Source: Ailanthus altissimus
Lineage: Eukaryota > Streptophyta > Magnoliopsida > Sapindales > Simaroubaceae
Reading direction: 5' to 3'
Assembly: GCA_946807835.1 (NCBI GenBank)
Contig: OX327711.1
Coordinates: forward strand, 10,265,501-10,329,500
Length of the DNA: 64,000 bases
The notes beneath the pieces are model-generated. The model had not been told where the DNA came from. It saw only the letters and a list, made by a program, of their open reading frames with translations, and did not search any database. Below, piece by piece: positions 28,395 to 40,962 of this stretch; positions within the stretch are counted from its first letter, which is position 1, and the number at the start of each line of letters is the position of its first letter. Position numbers and translations under genes: made by a program.

Positions 28395-29084
28395 TGTTGG
28401 AGAAAAGTTTTGAAACCTTTTAAAATATTTCATAAATTACATAATTTAAATATAGTTTTTATTTTGTAAGTTATTAGTAATAATAATTATTATTACACAA
28501 TGGTTATAATATTTTAAATTAGCCATTAAAATGAGGTTAAATATGTGAGAGTTACAACATTTATATATTATTGTTATTTAGGAGTTTATATATATATATA
28601 TATAAATAGTTAGGGAGTTACAACACTTAATACAAATAATAAAACTCTTGAAGTTACAATTTTAAAATTCAAATCTATATTAATAAAATTAAATTTCTAA
28701 GAGTTACAAATTTCAAATATAAATTGCACATTTATATTTGAGTTATAAAATATTTAAAATTGTAATAATGCTAAAATTAATATTGGTATTAATACCTTAA
28801 ACTTTATTATTATATAAAGGGTGCTAATCCTTCGTTAGAAAAGGTTCATGTGTGAGTGAAGAAGAAAAAAAAAATTCTATGTATATGTGTATATGCTTTT
28901 AAAAGAATATACTTTTCATATTGTATTTTGAGTAATTTTGACAATAAAAATTTGGTATAATCTTTCGATGGTCGTACTCATCGAAAAGAGTGGTTACAAG
29001 TATAGAGTTGAACCTTAGAGCCATATAGATTTATCACCACCACACAAAGATGACTATTTAACTTTATGACAATGCTCTCCAACA
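28395..29084 (+). mobile_element. Probable solo or orphan LTR
   Basis: A 690-bp segment begins TGTTGGAGA and ends TCTCCAACA, the TG...CA form with a perfect 9-bp terminal inverted repeat. A TATA-like TATTATATAAAGGG lies near 28808-28821. Five-base flanks (ATGAC and TGTCT) do not match and no primer-binding site follows, so it could be a truncated element rather than a clean solo LTR. Confidence 0.5.
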
Positions 29085-29436
29085 TGTCTGTTTATGCTCA
29101 AGGTTATATATTTTTTTTATTTCTTATTTTCTTTTATATATGTTGTTAATATGTTTTATATCTTTTATATATGATAACAAATAATATAAAATATAATTAA
29201 AATAATATATATAATAAATTTATCCAATAGTATAATAACATTATACCAAATTGATTTGGTCGAAACAATAACGATTATTTGAGAGATTGAGAAAATGTGT
29301 TAAAAAAAAAGCATACTATGAAAATAATGATTAAAAATCACGAAGAAAATAATTTGGAGTGGAGCCAATGAAAAGAGAACATGTGGTAAAGGTGCAAAAA
29401 TGCAAAGAGCAAGGAAGCACAAGGTAAAAGGAGAAT

Positions 29437-30853
29437 TAGGGGTGACAATTCGTGTAAACGAATTGTATTCGTGTCGTGTCAATATAGAGTATTAATAAAT
29501 ATTTTTCAGACACGAATACGATTCGTTTACTAAACGAATCGGACACTTAAATCCATATTCGATTCGTTTAATAAACGAATAACACGACACGACATGATTA
29601 GACACGTTTAATTCAATTTTTTTGCTATTCAATTCGTTTATAATATAATTCGTTTATAATTCAATTTGATTCGTTTACGATTCGTTTAAACGAATAATCA
29701 CAATAAAATTTACATAAAAAATTAAATATTTAATGCATCTAATAATACAATTAAAAAATAAAATTTCTCCAACATAATTAAAAATAATAATTCATCATAC
29801 ATGAAATCAACTAAAAATAAAACCAAACTAATATCATAAAAATGATAAATAAAAATAATAAATGACTTTTTTTATATTAAATGCACAAAGAAACATCCTA
29901 AATGTTAAATGTAGAGCAACACATGGATATTCATTGTTCTGGGTAATGAAAATGAAAGAAGGGTAAATGCTAGATAACATATGGAGGAGATTAGAAAGAA
30001 ATTTTATGTTAAGATCGTCCAGAAATTGATTATGTGACAAACAAAATAAAAAAAAATCAGATTTAATTTTTTTTTTGCAAATAAAATAATAAATTGACTT
30101 CTTTTTTATGCAGATTCAAATTTTTCTACAACTAAACAAATTTTTTCTGCAAAAATATCAAAAATTGACTTATTCTTCTTCTTCTTCTTCTTGCAGATTT
30201 AAATTTTTCTGCAACAAATCATATTTTTTCTATAAAATAATCAGAAATTGATTTTCTCTTCTTCTTTTTGCATATTCAAACTTTGTTATAACAAATCAAA
30301 ATTTTTCTGCAAAAAAAAAAAAAACAGAAATTGACTTCTTCTTCCAATGATTGGGGGAAGACAAGAAATAGTAATGTCGAATGACGAGTAGAGGATAGAG
30401 GAGATGGGGCGCTGGCCAGTAGTAACGAAGGTCAATGAGACTATGAAAGTGAGAAGTGACGAGATTAGAGAAGAGAAAAAGTAAAGATTTTGAAATGTTA
30501 GAGTTGGCTGTTGTGTAATAGGGTTTACATATTATGAATGATTCAGTGTGGTAGGTCCTATAATAAATTTGTACAACAACCAATATAAAGTTATCACGTG
30601 TGTGCTTTTTATAATTTTAGAATATAATTAAACGTGACTTAAATGAATAGCACATGAATAGACACGAACACGATTCTTTTATTAAACGTGACTTAAACGA
30701 AATAACGAATTGCAGAACTTAAACACGTATTCGACACGATTAATAAATGGGTAACACGAATTTGACCCATTTATTAATCGTGTCAATTTTCTTTACCCAT
30801 ATTCGCTTAAAGCGTGTCGAATAATCGTGTCGTGACCCATTTTGCTACCCTTA
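29437..30853. mobile_element. Non-autonomous hAT-like element in the Copia 5' LTR
   Basis: A 1417-bp element with terminal TAGGGGTGACAA and, reverse-complemented at the other end, TAAGGGTAGCAA. It is flanked by an imperfect 8-bp duplication, AGGAGAAT (29429-29436) and GGGAGAAC (30854-30861). Comparison with the uninterrupted 3' LTR near 45115-45140 confirms that this block is an insertion. Both ends are rich in ATTCGTTTA / TAAACGAAT and ACACGAC repeats. No transposase was seen, so it would need one supplied in trans. A related copy is at 47785-53389. Confidence 0.75.
30040..30345. repeat. Imperfect tandem repeat inside the hAT-like element
   Basis: Three to four diverged units of roughly 75-90 bp, each with TTGACTT or TTGATTT, a CTTCTTCTT tract, TGCAGATTxAAATTTTTCTxCAAC and a following AAATAATCAGAAA-like block. 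It includes a (TTC)n run at about 30174-30196. Confidence 0.6.
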
Positions 30854-31381
30854 GGGAGAACACCACAATGTTAGAAAGCCATCGTTGTAGCATTAATTTT
30901 AAAGTGTGGAACGCTGCAGCGTTTGAAAGCCAATGCCTCAACTTCAATTTTAGAATGTGTGGCACCGCAGTGCTAGCACTTGATATCACAACACTGTGGC
31001 ATTAATGCGATATGTCCTGAGTTTTAAGGACTCTTAAGTTATTTCAAACACCCTATCTTATTTCAACTTGTATTATGGTTAACTTAGGACATATGTATGT
31101 TATCTAATGACCTTATTTTTGCTAGAAAAATCATCACCATTATTAGAGATTTGAGAGATCAATTATAATTCCTAGAGAGAAAGAGTTCTTTGTGATTCTT
31201 ATAAGAGTACTCTTTGTGAGTTCTCATTGATTCAATAAAAGAATCGTAAATCTTGATCTGCCATGGATTTAGGCAATTGTCGAATCACATAAGTAATTGT
31301 ATATTTTCTTCTTCCTTACTTTCTTTATTTTCTTTTACATTCTTTGTTGCTGCAATATATGAAGCGCTTCCGTCAACAAAC

Positions 31382-31393
31382 TGGTATCAAAGT
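31382..31393 (+). other. Copia primer-binding site
   Basis: TGGTATCAAAGT lies three bases after the 5' LTR end. It resembles the initiator tRNA-Met complement TGGTATCAGAGC used by many plant LTR elements. Confidence 0.7.
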
Positions 31394-31439
31394 AAGATTT
31401 TACAATCATGACTACATATAAGGTTTTGCAATCATAGCC

Positions 31440-33394
31440 ACACATAAATGTGAAGTAGAAAAATTCAACAATGAGAATGACTTCAATATATGGAAGGTTA
31501 AAGTTATAGTTTTATTGTGGGTCAAGGGTTAGATTCAGCCCTTGAAGAGACTATAATTCTCTCCAGCGATGAGAAAATGCCTGAATGTCCAATTTTGAAG
31601 CAAATAAAGATGTTAATCAAAATAAGGCTTATTGTACAATTATTTTGTCATTGAGAGACAAGGTTTAAGGGAAGTTGCTAAATAAAAGACAATTACTGGT
31701 CTTTGAAAAATGCTCAACGATCTTTATATGGTGAAGTCATTGGCAAATCGTCTGTATATAAAGAAGAAGTTTTATTAATTGTCCATTTTAGAAGGGATGC
31801 CAGTTAAAGACCATATAGATACCTTTAACAAGATCATCATAGATTTGAAAATGATCAATGTAAAGATTGAGGATGAAGATAAGGAGATCATCCTATTGAG
31901 TTTCCTACCCTAGAGTTATAAGTACTTTGTTGATACATTAGTCTACTGCAGAGAGAGTTTGACTATAATAAATGTGAAATCACCATAAAACTCTTAAGTA
32001 ATTAGGGAAAAAAAGTAGAGATCAATAATGCATCAGGATTAACTATAAGAGAAAAGTCGAAACAAATAGAAGGAAAGTTTGAGAATGGCTTAAGATTGAA
32101 GTCGAAGAGCAAACCTAAAAGCCTTATTGCTATAAGAAAGAATGATACTTTATAAAGGATGGTTTGGAGAAGAAGGCAAAGATGAAGGACAAGAAGAAGG
32201 AGGGAGACGCTGTAATAGTTTATAAGGATAGGTATGATAGTGCAAAAACCCTTATTGCTTCTTATGGGAAAGGTTTTGATGAGTGGATACTAGATTCTTG
32301 TTGTACTTTCGTATATGTCAACATAAGTCTTTATTTACTAATTTCTAGCCTATTAATAAAAGGAAGTATTAATGGGGAATAAAAAGGCTTATCAAGTGTT
32401 AGGAATTTGTAGTATTAAACTTAAGTTGTATGATAAAAAAGTGAGAGAATTGCTAGAAGTTGGGTATGTTTCTAATCTCAAAAGGAACTTGATTTCTCTA
32501 GATATGTTAAACCAAAATGGGTGTTCGATCAAAGCTGAGAATGAGATTCTTAAGGTGTTTAAGGGTTTTATAGTAGTTATGAAAGGTGATAGATACAATG
32601 ATGTATATATAATACGTGGAGAGGCAGTGGGTTACTCTACATCAATCTCTATAGATGGTCAGATTATGTAGATCAAGTTAGCTCACCTAGGTGAAAGAAA
32701 CCCAAAGGAGTTATATAACTAGAGTATTTGATAAGGATAAGTTTTAGCCATTGGAGTTTTATGAACATTGTGTACTTGGCAGAGCATGTAGGGTTTGGTT
32801 TAATACTAGATAGCATAAGATTAAATAGACTCTTGATTATATATACTTGGATCTTTGGGAGCTAGCACAAATAGTCACACGTGGTGGAATGAAATATTTT
32901 CTAACATTTATAGATAACGATTCTAAGAAGTTATGAGTATATGTGCTGAAGAGAAAAGAACAAGTGTTTGAGACCTTCAAAATATAAAAAGCTTTTATTG
33001 AAAATCAAACTGACTAAAAGATTAAGAAACTAAAGACGAACAATGGTCTCAAGTATTGCAACAAGGAGTTTGATAACTTTTATGCCAAGCATAGGATCGC
33101 AAAGTACAAAACTATGAGATCAATACCACAATAGAATAGTCTTGCAAAAATGTTGAATATGACCTTACTTGAGAGAGTGAGATGCATACACCAATGCTGG
33201 AGTGTTTAAGGCGTTTTAGGATAAAGCTGTAGTCACAACATTCTACTTGATCAATAGAAGTCCCTTATCAACGATAGACTTTAAAGCACTAGAAGAGAAG
33301 TGGCAGTCAGCCCTCCAAAATATGATCACCTAAAGATATTTGGTTGCCTTGCATACATACATGTTAATCAAGGCAAGTGAAAATATAGTGCCTT
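31440..33394 (+). pseudogene. Copia gag, protease and integrase, degenerate (first part)
   Basis: Gag begins near VEKFNNENDFNIWKVKV (about 31457-31507), the usual FNGxNDFxxW block of Copia gag. A protease remnant shows EWILDSCC (about 32281-32304, for WILDSGC). Then come GYVSNLKRNLISLDMLNQNG (about 32461-32520), typical of the pre-integrase region, and integrase sequence DYIYLDLWELA...GGMKYFLTFIDN (about 32838-32920). Many stops and frameshifts break the frame. The sequence is cut at 33394 by the antisense Gypsy element and resumes at 38286. Confidence 0.82.
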
Positions 33395-34858
33395 TGACAG
33401 GACCCAACTTAAGCCCTCTTTGAGAATCGAGGCGGATCCTGTGATGACATGGGACTAATATACTCTTTACTCATTTCATTTAATACAACGAGGCTACCTA
33501 CCTCAACAAAAGTGTACACGCGTACTCCAATATATATCAAGATATACAAATACACAGACTGAGACACTCATGTAACTATGCATATTATAGGCTAGCCTCA
33601 AAATGTAAAGACTGTATCACACTGCACAAATTTCTGTGACAACATAGAAAAAAAATAAGGAAATAGAAAAAAGGGTGAGCTTGTGGCTTAGTGAGTAGAC
33701 ATAATATAAAAATATTATATACTGTAAATAATACCTTCTGATAATAACTTAATAATAAATAATGCTAGATGTAATATACATGTATAATTCTGTAATATAA
33801 AATAATCATCAAACTGTTGCTAAGAAATCAATAAAATGGCGCTGGAAACATCAGTTGCATAAAATTTGTGGTAAAGCTAAAAATCATAACAAAATACTAA
33901 AAATTTGAAAATTTTAAAACGTAAACTATTATAAAATCTGTGCTAAAACTGAATAATCATAATACAATATTGATAATATAATATATACTGCATATATACT
34001 GAAAACTACACCAAACGTGTACCCAAAAAAAAGCTGGTCTAACTTGGTAAAGTAACTCACGCACAAGTAGAACGGGGGATCTGAGCTGGTCTAACTCGAT
34101 AGAATGTTGCATCGCTCAGGCAGAACAAACTAAACTAGTCTAATGCATGCGCAAAGCAACTACATTAAAGGGGAGGATACGCATATGATGGTTCAAAACC
34201 TACTACTATATAATACTATGGAAGCATAATTATTCTAAAATAAATATTTCTGTACTAAATGTAATTATAAACTATACTATAAATAAGTTTAAAACATTTC
34301 TGAATATATTAATTAACATAAATATTTATCTGTCTAAAATAAATTATGAATAAATCTGATAACGTGTAATTAAATCATAAAATGTTGTATTAAAATTATA
34401 TAAAATATATATAATTATCCACTCAATAAAGCATGCTAATCTTGAGTTGGTTCTGGATCTTGGAGTCTACCAGCTATCGGTACTCCTCCTATAACATAGG
34501 GTATAAAAATATATCATTAGTATTGATATGTATTATAAATATTAAAATATAAATATTATAATATCGTAAAACTATTACCCGTTAAATCACTGGGTATAAA
34601 TCTAACTACCCACACTAATTTTTTGAAATTTCCTATATATTTTTTTCTCTCTCGGCTCTTTTTTTTTCTTTTATCGGTTTCTGTATTTTATTATTAATTT
34701 TTTTCTTTCTTCTTTTCCTTTCTTTTTTTCTTTTCTCTTTTTTGTTCGACCTTTGCTTCTTCTTCTTCTGTTTCGATTTTGCTTCCTCCTAAATGAAGCA
34801 AAACAAATAAACATATATATATATATAACCATTTAGCAATCATAGCAGATATAACACA
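33395..34858 (-). repeat. Gypsy LTR, left copy (3' LTR for the minus-strand element)
   Basis: Aligns with 36744-38280 from the first base to the (AT)n tract near 34813-34827; the last bases are more diverged. It begins TGACAGGACCCAACTTAAGC on the plus strand, and the end was set at ...ATAACACA. Confidence 0.8.
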
Positions 34859-34929
34859 GGATGGAAGAACTCGTCGCTCTCTAAAAAAAGTAATATCAGG
34901 TTTTCTATATCTTCTGAATATAACCTCAT

Positions 34930-35340
34930 TTCAGAAATAGTCTACAGTAGTATGGTGATTAGCTAACCAGTCCATCCCAAATATTGCATCAAAATCATGT
35001 ATATCAAGAGGAATTAAATCTGCTACCATCTCACTACTACTCGCTTTGATAATACAAACCCGAAATATATTCTCAGCCAATAATAATTTTTCAACTGGGG
35101 TAGCTACCACCAAGCTACAATTTAGGGGTTTTAACACTATTTACATACACAGCAAAAATGCAAAAAATAAAAAAATACGTATAGCCCAAATCAATTAAAA
35201 TGTAGGCTTCTCGACCAAAAATAGTCAGCATACCTGTAACAACATCTAGGGTAACTTGTGCCTGTTGCTGAGTCAAAGCAAATACACGTGCCTGGGTACG
35301 GAGTCGACTTGGTTGACCCCTCTGTGAGTCTCTACTAGCT
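34930..35340 (-). pseudogene. Gypsy aspartic protease remnant
   Basis: Minus-strand reading gives ARVFALTQQQAQVTLDVVTG, then FGREAYILIDLGYT (the DxG catalytic region, normally DPGST or DSGST), a short disturbed stretch, and IPLDIHDFDAIFGMDWL followed by HHTTVDYF. This is the classic gag-pol protease segment of plant Ty3/Gypsy elements. The reading frame changes within it, and the usual Ser/Thr after DxG is replaced. Confidence 0.8.
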
Positions 35341-35378
35341 CTTGAAGCTCTAGGCTATACACTAGTATTAGAGATAGG

Positions 35379-36320
35379 TCATCCCGTTTGGGCTCTTGTT
35401 TGTCTCTGAACTTGGCTACTGCTACCTTGAAAACCCTGAGAAACTACACCCTGTACTGAACTATTACTCTGTGCTAAAAAAGGACAATTTATTCTCAAAT
35501 GTCCAGTTTGTCCGCAATGGTAGCAACATCTAAAACTTCTCAGACGCTGTATCTTATGACTCCTGCCATAAATGGAACACTGAGGGTACCTTCTCATGCT
35601 AGCACTACTTTTTAACTGGCTGCCACCCCAAGGCTTCTGACTCCCTATATTGCTTCCAACAGATAGAGGCATAAAACTATGACTAGAACTTTATCTATGT
35701 CCTCCTGATAGCATAGGGCTCTGACTATACCGTTGTCTACCTGAATACCCTGTATAGGATGTCTCTCCTCTAGGTGCTCACTATTACTTGATTTACCAAC
35801 TGACCAACTATGGCATGGTTTCTGCTTGAATGACTAGGCTCTGCGTGTCTCTACTAGGCTTCTCTCAAGTCTCATTGCAACCCCCACTAATTCACTGAAA
35901 TTATTGTGCCCCATGGCTATAATTGCTATCCTGATATTGCCTCTAAGGCGTTATTCAAATCTCTTACATTTATCCATCTCATTCTATATTGTATATGAAG
36001 CGAATCTCGATAACTCTAGTATTCTTCCACTGTCATCGATCCATGTTCTACCTTAAAGAATTTACTAACCTAGATGTCTTGGTAAATCATAAAAAAGAAT
36101 TTACCAATAAACTCTTTACAAAATCAACCCACCTAATCATTCCTCTATATATACGTGAAATTGATATCCGCCAATGTCATGCTCCACCCTAAAAAAAAAA
36201 ATTGACAAATGAAACCCTCTCATTATCAGTACATCTCATAACATCAAATATTAGCTCCACTGTTGTTAGCTATGACTCTACATGAACTGGCTTTATAGTG
36301 TTTGAAAAATTCTCTACCCT
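35379..36320 (-). pseudogene. Gypsy gag remnant with CCHC zinc knuckle
   Basis: The minus strand encodes FFKVEHGSMTVEEY (about 36025-36066), matching the Retrotrans_gag block EFxxLxQGxMTVxEY. Further on, CYHCGQTGHLRINCP (about 35477-35521) is a CX2CX4HX4C zinc knuckle followed by a Gln/Ser-rich tail. Several stops interrupt the frame. Gag would form the particle and the knuckle would bind RNA, but this copy cannot be translated whole. Confidence 0.8.
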
Positions 36321-36721
36321 CAAACTGTGAATATGCTCTATCGTGTTCTTACTTTTGGGTTGCTTGTATGCCTGTCTCTTCACTGTAATTATAGCTATTT
36401 GAACAAGTCCATTTATGAACTACTCTAAATTTGGGTCTATCAAACTATCCATATGTAGGTGTATCTCATATAGTATCGCTAACTGATGGTGTATCTACTC
36501 TATAATAGGGTAAGGGTGGGTTTGAGGCCTGGGTTTAGGGGGACTAACTCAGCTACCTCATTTCTAATAGGTTCCTCTCTAATCTCTAGTATCAAGGGAG
36601 ATCTCAGTTCATTCGCATGTTTCGTACAAGCTTGGCCACTTGAACGCATTATGAGAATCTATAAAATACATCTAATGATGTATCTAATATGTATGCATCA
36701 TGTACCAGTCTATAGAATCTA

Positions 36722-36743
36722 TAACCATGCTCTGATACCAAAC
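36722..36743 (-). other. Gypsy primer-binding site
   Basis: On the minus strand the LTR end ...CCTTTCA is followed by GTT and TGGTATCAGAGCATGG. TGGTATCAGAGC is the standard initiator tRNA-Met complement. It fixes the element's orientation as minus. Confidence 0.85.
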
Positions 36744-38280
36744 TGAAAGGAACTGACTTGAGCCCTCCTTGAGAATCGAGGTGGATCCTGTGATGACATG
36801 GGACTGATATATTATTTACTTATTTCATTTAATACAATGAGACTACATGCCTTAACAAAAGTGTACATGTGTACTCTAATATACATAAAGATATACAAAT
36901 ACACAGATTGAGACACTCATGCAGCTATGCATGTCGTGGGCCAATCTCAAAATGTGAAGACTATATCATACTGCACGAATTTCTATGACAACCTAGAAAA
37001 AATAGGAAAAAAAAGAAAAATTGTGAGCTTGTGGCTCAGTGAGTGGGCATAATATGAAAATATTATATACTTTATATATACTATAAATAATAGCTTCTGA
37101 TAATAACTTAAGAATAAATAATGCCAGATGTAATGTACATGTATAATTCTATAATCTAAAATGATCATCAAAATATTGCTGAGAAATCAATAAAATTGCA
37201 CTAGAAATATAAGTTGTTTAAAAATTTGTGCTAAAGTTGAAAATCATAACAAAATACTGAAAATTTGAAGATCTGAAAGTATAAGCTATTATGAAATCTG
37301 TGCTAAAACTAAATAATCATAATACAATATTGAGAATATAATATATACTGCATATATACTGAAAACTACACTAAACGTGTACTTGGAAAAAAGTTGGTCT
37401 AACCTGGCGAAGTAACTCACGCATAAGTAAAGCGGGGGATCTGAGCTGGTTTAATTCGGCAGAATGCTGCATCGCTCGGGCAGAGCAAACTAAACTGGTT
37501 TAATGCATGGGTAGAGCAACTACACTAAAGAAGAGGGTACGCATATGGTGCTTCAAAAACTACTACTATATAATACTATAGAAGCATAATTATTCTAAAA
37601 TAAATATTTCTGTACTAAATGTAATCATAAACTATACTATAAACAAGTCTAAAATATTTTTGAATATACTAATTAGTATAAATATTTATCTGTCTAAAAT
37701 AAATCATTAATAAATCTAATAACATGTAATTAAATTATAAAATATTGCATTAAAAATATATACAATATATATAATTATCCACTCACTAAAGCACGCTAAT
37801 CTTGAGCTGGTTCTGGATCTTGGAGTCTACCAGCTATCAGTACTCCTCCTACAACATAGGGTATAAAAATATATCATTAGTACCGATATGTATTATAAAT
37901 ATTCTAATATTGTAAAATTATTACCCGCTAAATCACTGGGTATAAATCTAATTATCCAAACTAATTTCCTAAAATTTCCTATATATATTTTTTCTCTCTC
38001 GACTGTCTTCTTTTTCTCTTTTCTTTCTCCTTCTCTTTTTTTTCTCCTATCGATTTCTCTCTTCTATTATTATTATTATTTTTCTTTCTTTCTTTTCTCT
38101 CTTCTGTTCGGCTTTTGCTTCTTCTTCTTTTGTTTTAATTTTGCTTCCTCTTAAATGAAGCAAAACAAATAAACAAATATATATATATATATGTATAGAC
38201 AAACGACCACCGCTTGCTCTATTATTTATACTTCTTTTTTTTAACCATTAACCCCTTAAAAATAAAACATGTGTATTACA
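36744..38280 (-). repeat. Gypsy LTR, right copy (5' LTR for the minus-strand element)
   Basis: 1537 bp, starting TGAAAGG and ending GTATTACA on the plus strand. By hand count about 16 of the first 113 bases differ from the left copy, roughly three quarters of them transitions. This suggests an old insertion with methylation-type decay. Confidence 0.85.
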
Positions 38281-38285
38281 GCCTT

Positions 38286-38435
38286 GAAAGGGATATTCAT
38301 AAAGTATCTAGAAGGCGTGAACGGATACAAAGTGTGGTGCATAGAGTTAAAGCCACAAAGGAGTATCATTAGTAAATATATGACGTTTGATGAGATCACA
38401 ATGCTGAAAAATCAAACAAGAAGAAGAAAAGAAAA
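38286..38435 (+). pseudogene. Copia integrase tail, degenerate (second part)
   Basis: KGIFIKYLEGVNGYKVWCIE followed by SIISKYMTFDEITMLK matches the Copia integrase C-terminal block (KCIFLGYxEGxKGYRLW...RDVxFDExxM). It continues the sequence cut at 33394 and is cut again at about 38435 by a solo LTR. Confidence 0.85.
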
Positions 38436-40962
38436 AAAAAGTGTGCAAATTTTTTAGAGTGCATGCATGTGGTACGTATTTATTAGAATAAAATTTATAC
38501 ATTACATACATAAATATAACGCTGCGGAACTGCGTTATCTAATTTTTTAGTGCAACAAACACATTTAAAAATTAATTTTTATTACTCTAATAAAAATAAA
38601 GATCAAGAATCACCTCTCAAGCTTTTAGAAATTTACTGAACTAGATCTACCACGAAGCGTACTCACTGGCAATTCTAGGATCAACTGGGGTGGACTTGAG
38701 TCACTAGAATAACAGCTCCAATTTTCAACAATGGTGTTAACTCTTAAACACCATAATTTGATTAAACACTTTCCATCAAGTTTAAACTCTTTAAACTAAA
38801 TGGTGGCTAAACACTTTAACTACCTTAATTTGTTTCAAAATAATTAAATTATTATTATTTTTTATTTTTCAATAATTGAAATAAACAAACACAACTTTCC
38901 ATTGTTCTAACAATGGTCGGCCAACTTGATGAGAAGAAGATGAACAGTTTTTGTTTCAACTATTGAAACAAAATAAAAATAACCAACTTTGCTCTCACTT
39001 CTCTCACTTTGGCCAAAATTTTCACCAACAATTGCACAAATGAAACACTTTGTTTTATAGGCAAACTTGTCTCATTTGATAAGTGAAAAATGACCCACAA
39101 AAACAAGCATCCCATGCCTTTATATTTTTCAATTATTTAATAGCCTTTTTAGCATATAAACTTAAGACAAAACAATTTTGTCTTTACGTGAAAATGAAAT
39201 GGTCAAACAAATACTTCAAAAGAAACAATTTTTTGTTTTTGTTTTATTTTCTTCATTTCCCTCAATTAATAAGTCAATTAAGGCCCTTATCATGAATTAT
39301 CATTCTTACTGTAACCATGCCTTCATGTTTTATTTTACTTTAATAGCATTTGTTGAATTTTCAATACAAAACAATTTTGTATTGTTAACAAATGGGAATG
39401 GCCAAATTTCATGAGTTGGAAAAATGAAATAATTTATTTTTATATTAATAAATTTATTTCTATCGCTTTATTAAACACATTGCCCCCACTTTATCTCAAA
39501 TGCCATACTTCTTTTTATAATAATTGTTTGACTTAATAGTAATATATTAATAACAATTATTAATAAATTTATATATTCAAAATATTTTTGAATAAATAAA
39601 TGACTTTGCTTATCTTACAAGGTCATTTTGGTCATTTTCAAGTCAAACAATGAATGACCTATAATGTGCCACATGTCATCATTCCATTAGTCAATAACTA
39701 TTATTAACTAATTAATATACTTAACTCTTAAGTCTTGACACGTGTGCACATCTTAAGGAAACCTGAGACAAATATCTCGATTTGCTAGAATTTATTGGAT
39801 TGAACTATTCAATTCGGTACGCTGCCCTAGTGCACAATAAGCACACTTCATATTGTGGGACTCTCTAGGTCCACACCTAATTTTTCAAATGAAACTCTTC
39901 CATGAGTTCGTAAACGATGCCCTACACATACATCACGAATATTACAAATCAACACGTTAGGTTATACAAGTTGAGGTTATAACATATTCGTATAATCTTT
40001 CTGTCACCTATATCTTGGATGAACGGAGACATAGATCACCATCGTAAAATTTCTATGTGCTAATTCATGAACTTATCTCCCGATTCATATTTCGGTAAAC
40101 AATATATGTAAATAATTTTACGATATTATTTAACCCTACGAAAAACTCTTTTTTGGAATTATATACTTGTGACCACAAGATTTTTTAAAATATAATCTCG
40201 GAGCATTAGGATATACAACTCACCCATGTGAGCTGACCAATCTCATATCTATGCACACCCGACTCTATGGCATCATACCATACCCAACAACACGTAGCAG
40301 TCAGATTATGAAAGGTCTTTGACATATGCGGAACCAAAGTATAGTGGATCACTCACAAATCCATTGTCGCGCTTAGATCAAAGGACTGTGAATACTATTC
40401 AACTCTAGAAGATCTTCCACTGACGGCTTCACGAGATGGCTATTGGAGGTCCTCGTGAGTCTGTTTGGTACTCAGTCTTTATTGAATATCCGTATACATA
40501 TATGAGCTTTCGATAAGCTTATGGTCATTAATATATATATAAAAGGGATTCACCAATAGACCCGCATAGACAAAATAGACCAAAAATATAATGTTTAAGA
40601 ACATACTTGCATAATGACATTTCCTAGCACCTATTACAACTCTTTACAATTATGTCATTACTAGTATACCACCAGGTCTTTGTCCCGTTATGGACAAAGT
40701 TTTAACTCCTTAGATTTTGCTGACTTTTATAATTGGTTAACTCTTAGCATTTAGAACTCTCAGTGTTGCTAACTCTTAGACCTGGTCTAAACTCTTTTAG
40801 ACCAGATCTGAACTCTTTCAAATTATACAATGTTTATAACGTTACAAGTATGGTACTATATATTATAGTATTAACAATTTAATATGAAATATTTATTGTT
40901 TAAATATTAAATAATTAATATTCATACAATATTAGAATGGCACGTAAGCATCAGTTCTAACA
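38436..40962 (-). mobile_element. Solo LTR A, inserted in the Copia integrase/RT region
   Basis: About 2.5 kb. The right end, GGCACGTAAGCATCAGTTCTAACA, is shared with the segments ending at 44038 and 53357. Read on the minus strand the element starts TGTTAGAAC. Flanks are GAAAA (38431-38435) and GAAAG (40963-40967), a 4/5 target duplication. Copia coding sequence continues directly across it. Long blocks align with copies B and C, for example CGGTACGCTGCCCTAGTGCACAA and GGAACCAAAGTATAGTGGATCAC. No coding domain is present. The left edge lies in an A-run and is uncertain by several bases. Confidence 0.78.

Larger units (their letters stand above)
29317..31378 (+). repeat. 5' LTR of the Copia element, interrupted
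   Basis: Aligns with 45029-45678. Without the 1417-bp insertion and its duplicated 8 bases it is about 637 bp, against 650 bp for the 3' LTR. It ends ...CGCTTCCGTCAACA. Confidence 0.9.
33395..38280 (-). mobile_element. Ty3/Gypsy-type element with gag and protease only, antisense in the Copia
   Basis: It begins TGACAGG on the plus strand, ends ...GTATTACA, and is flanked by the perfect 5-bp duplication GCCTT (33390-33394 and 38281-38285). Two LTRs (33395-34858 and 36744-38280) enclose a 1.9-kb interior. Read on the minus strand, the interior has a primer-binding site TGGTATCAGAGC next to the right LTR, then gag, a zinc knuckle and an aspartic protease. The left LTR follows with no room for reverse transcriptase, RNase H or integrase. 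It is therefore a non-autonomous TR-GAG-like or internally deleted element. Confidence 0.87.

Noticed and set aside
38254..38280. Copia coding sequence immediately before KGIFIKYLEG
   Set aside because: The perfect GCCTT target duplication places these bases at the end of the Gypsy LTR. Copia resumes only after 38285.
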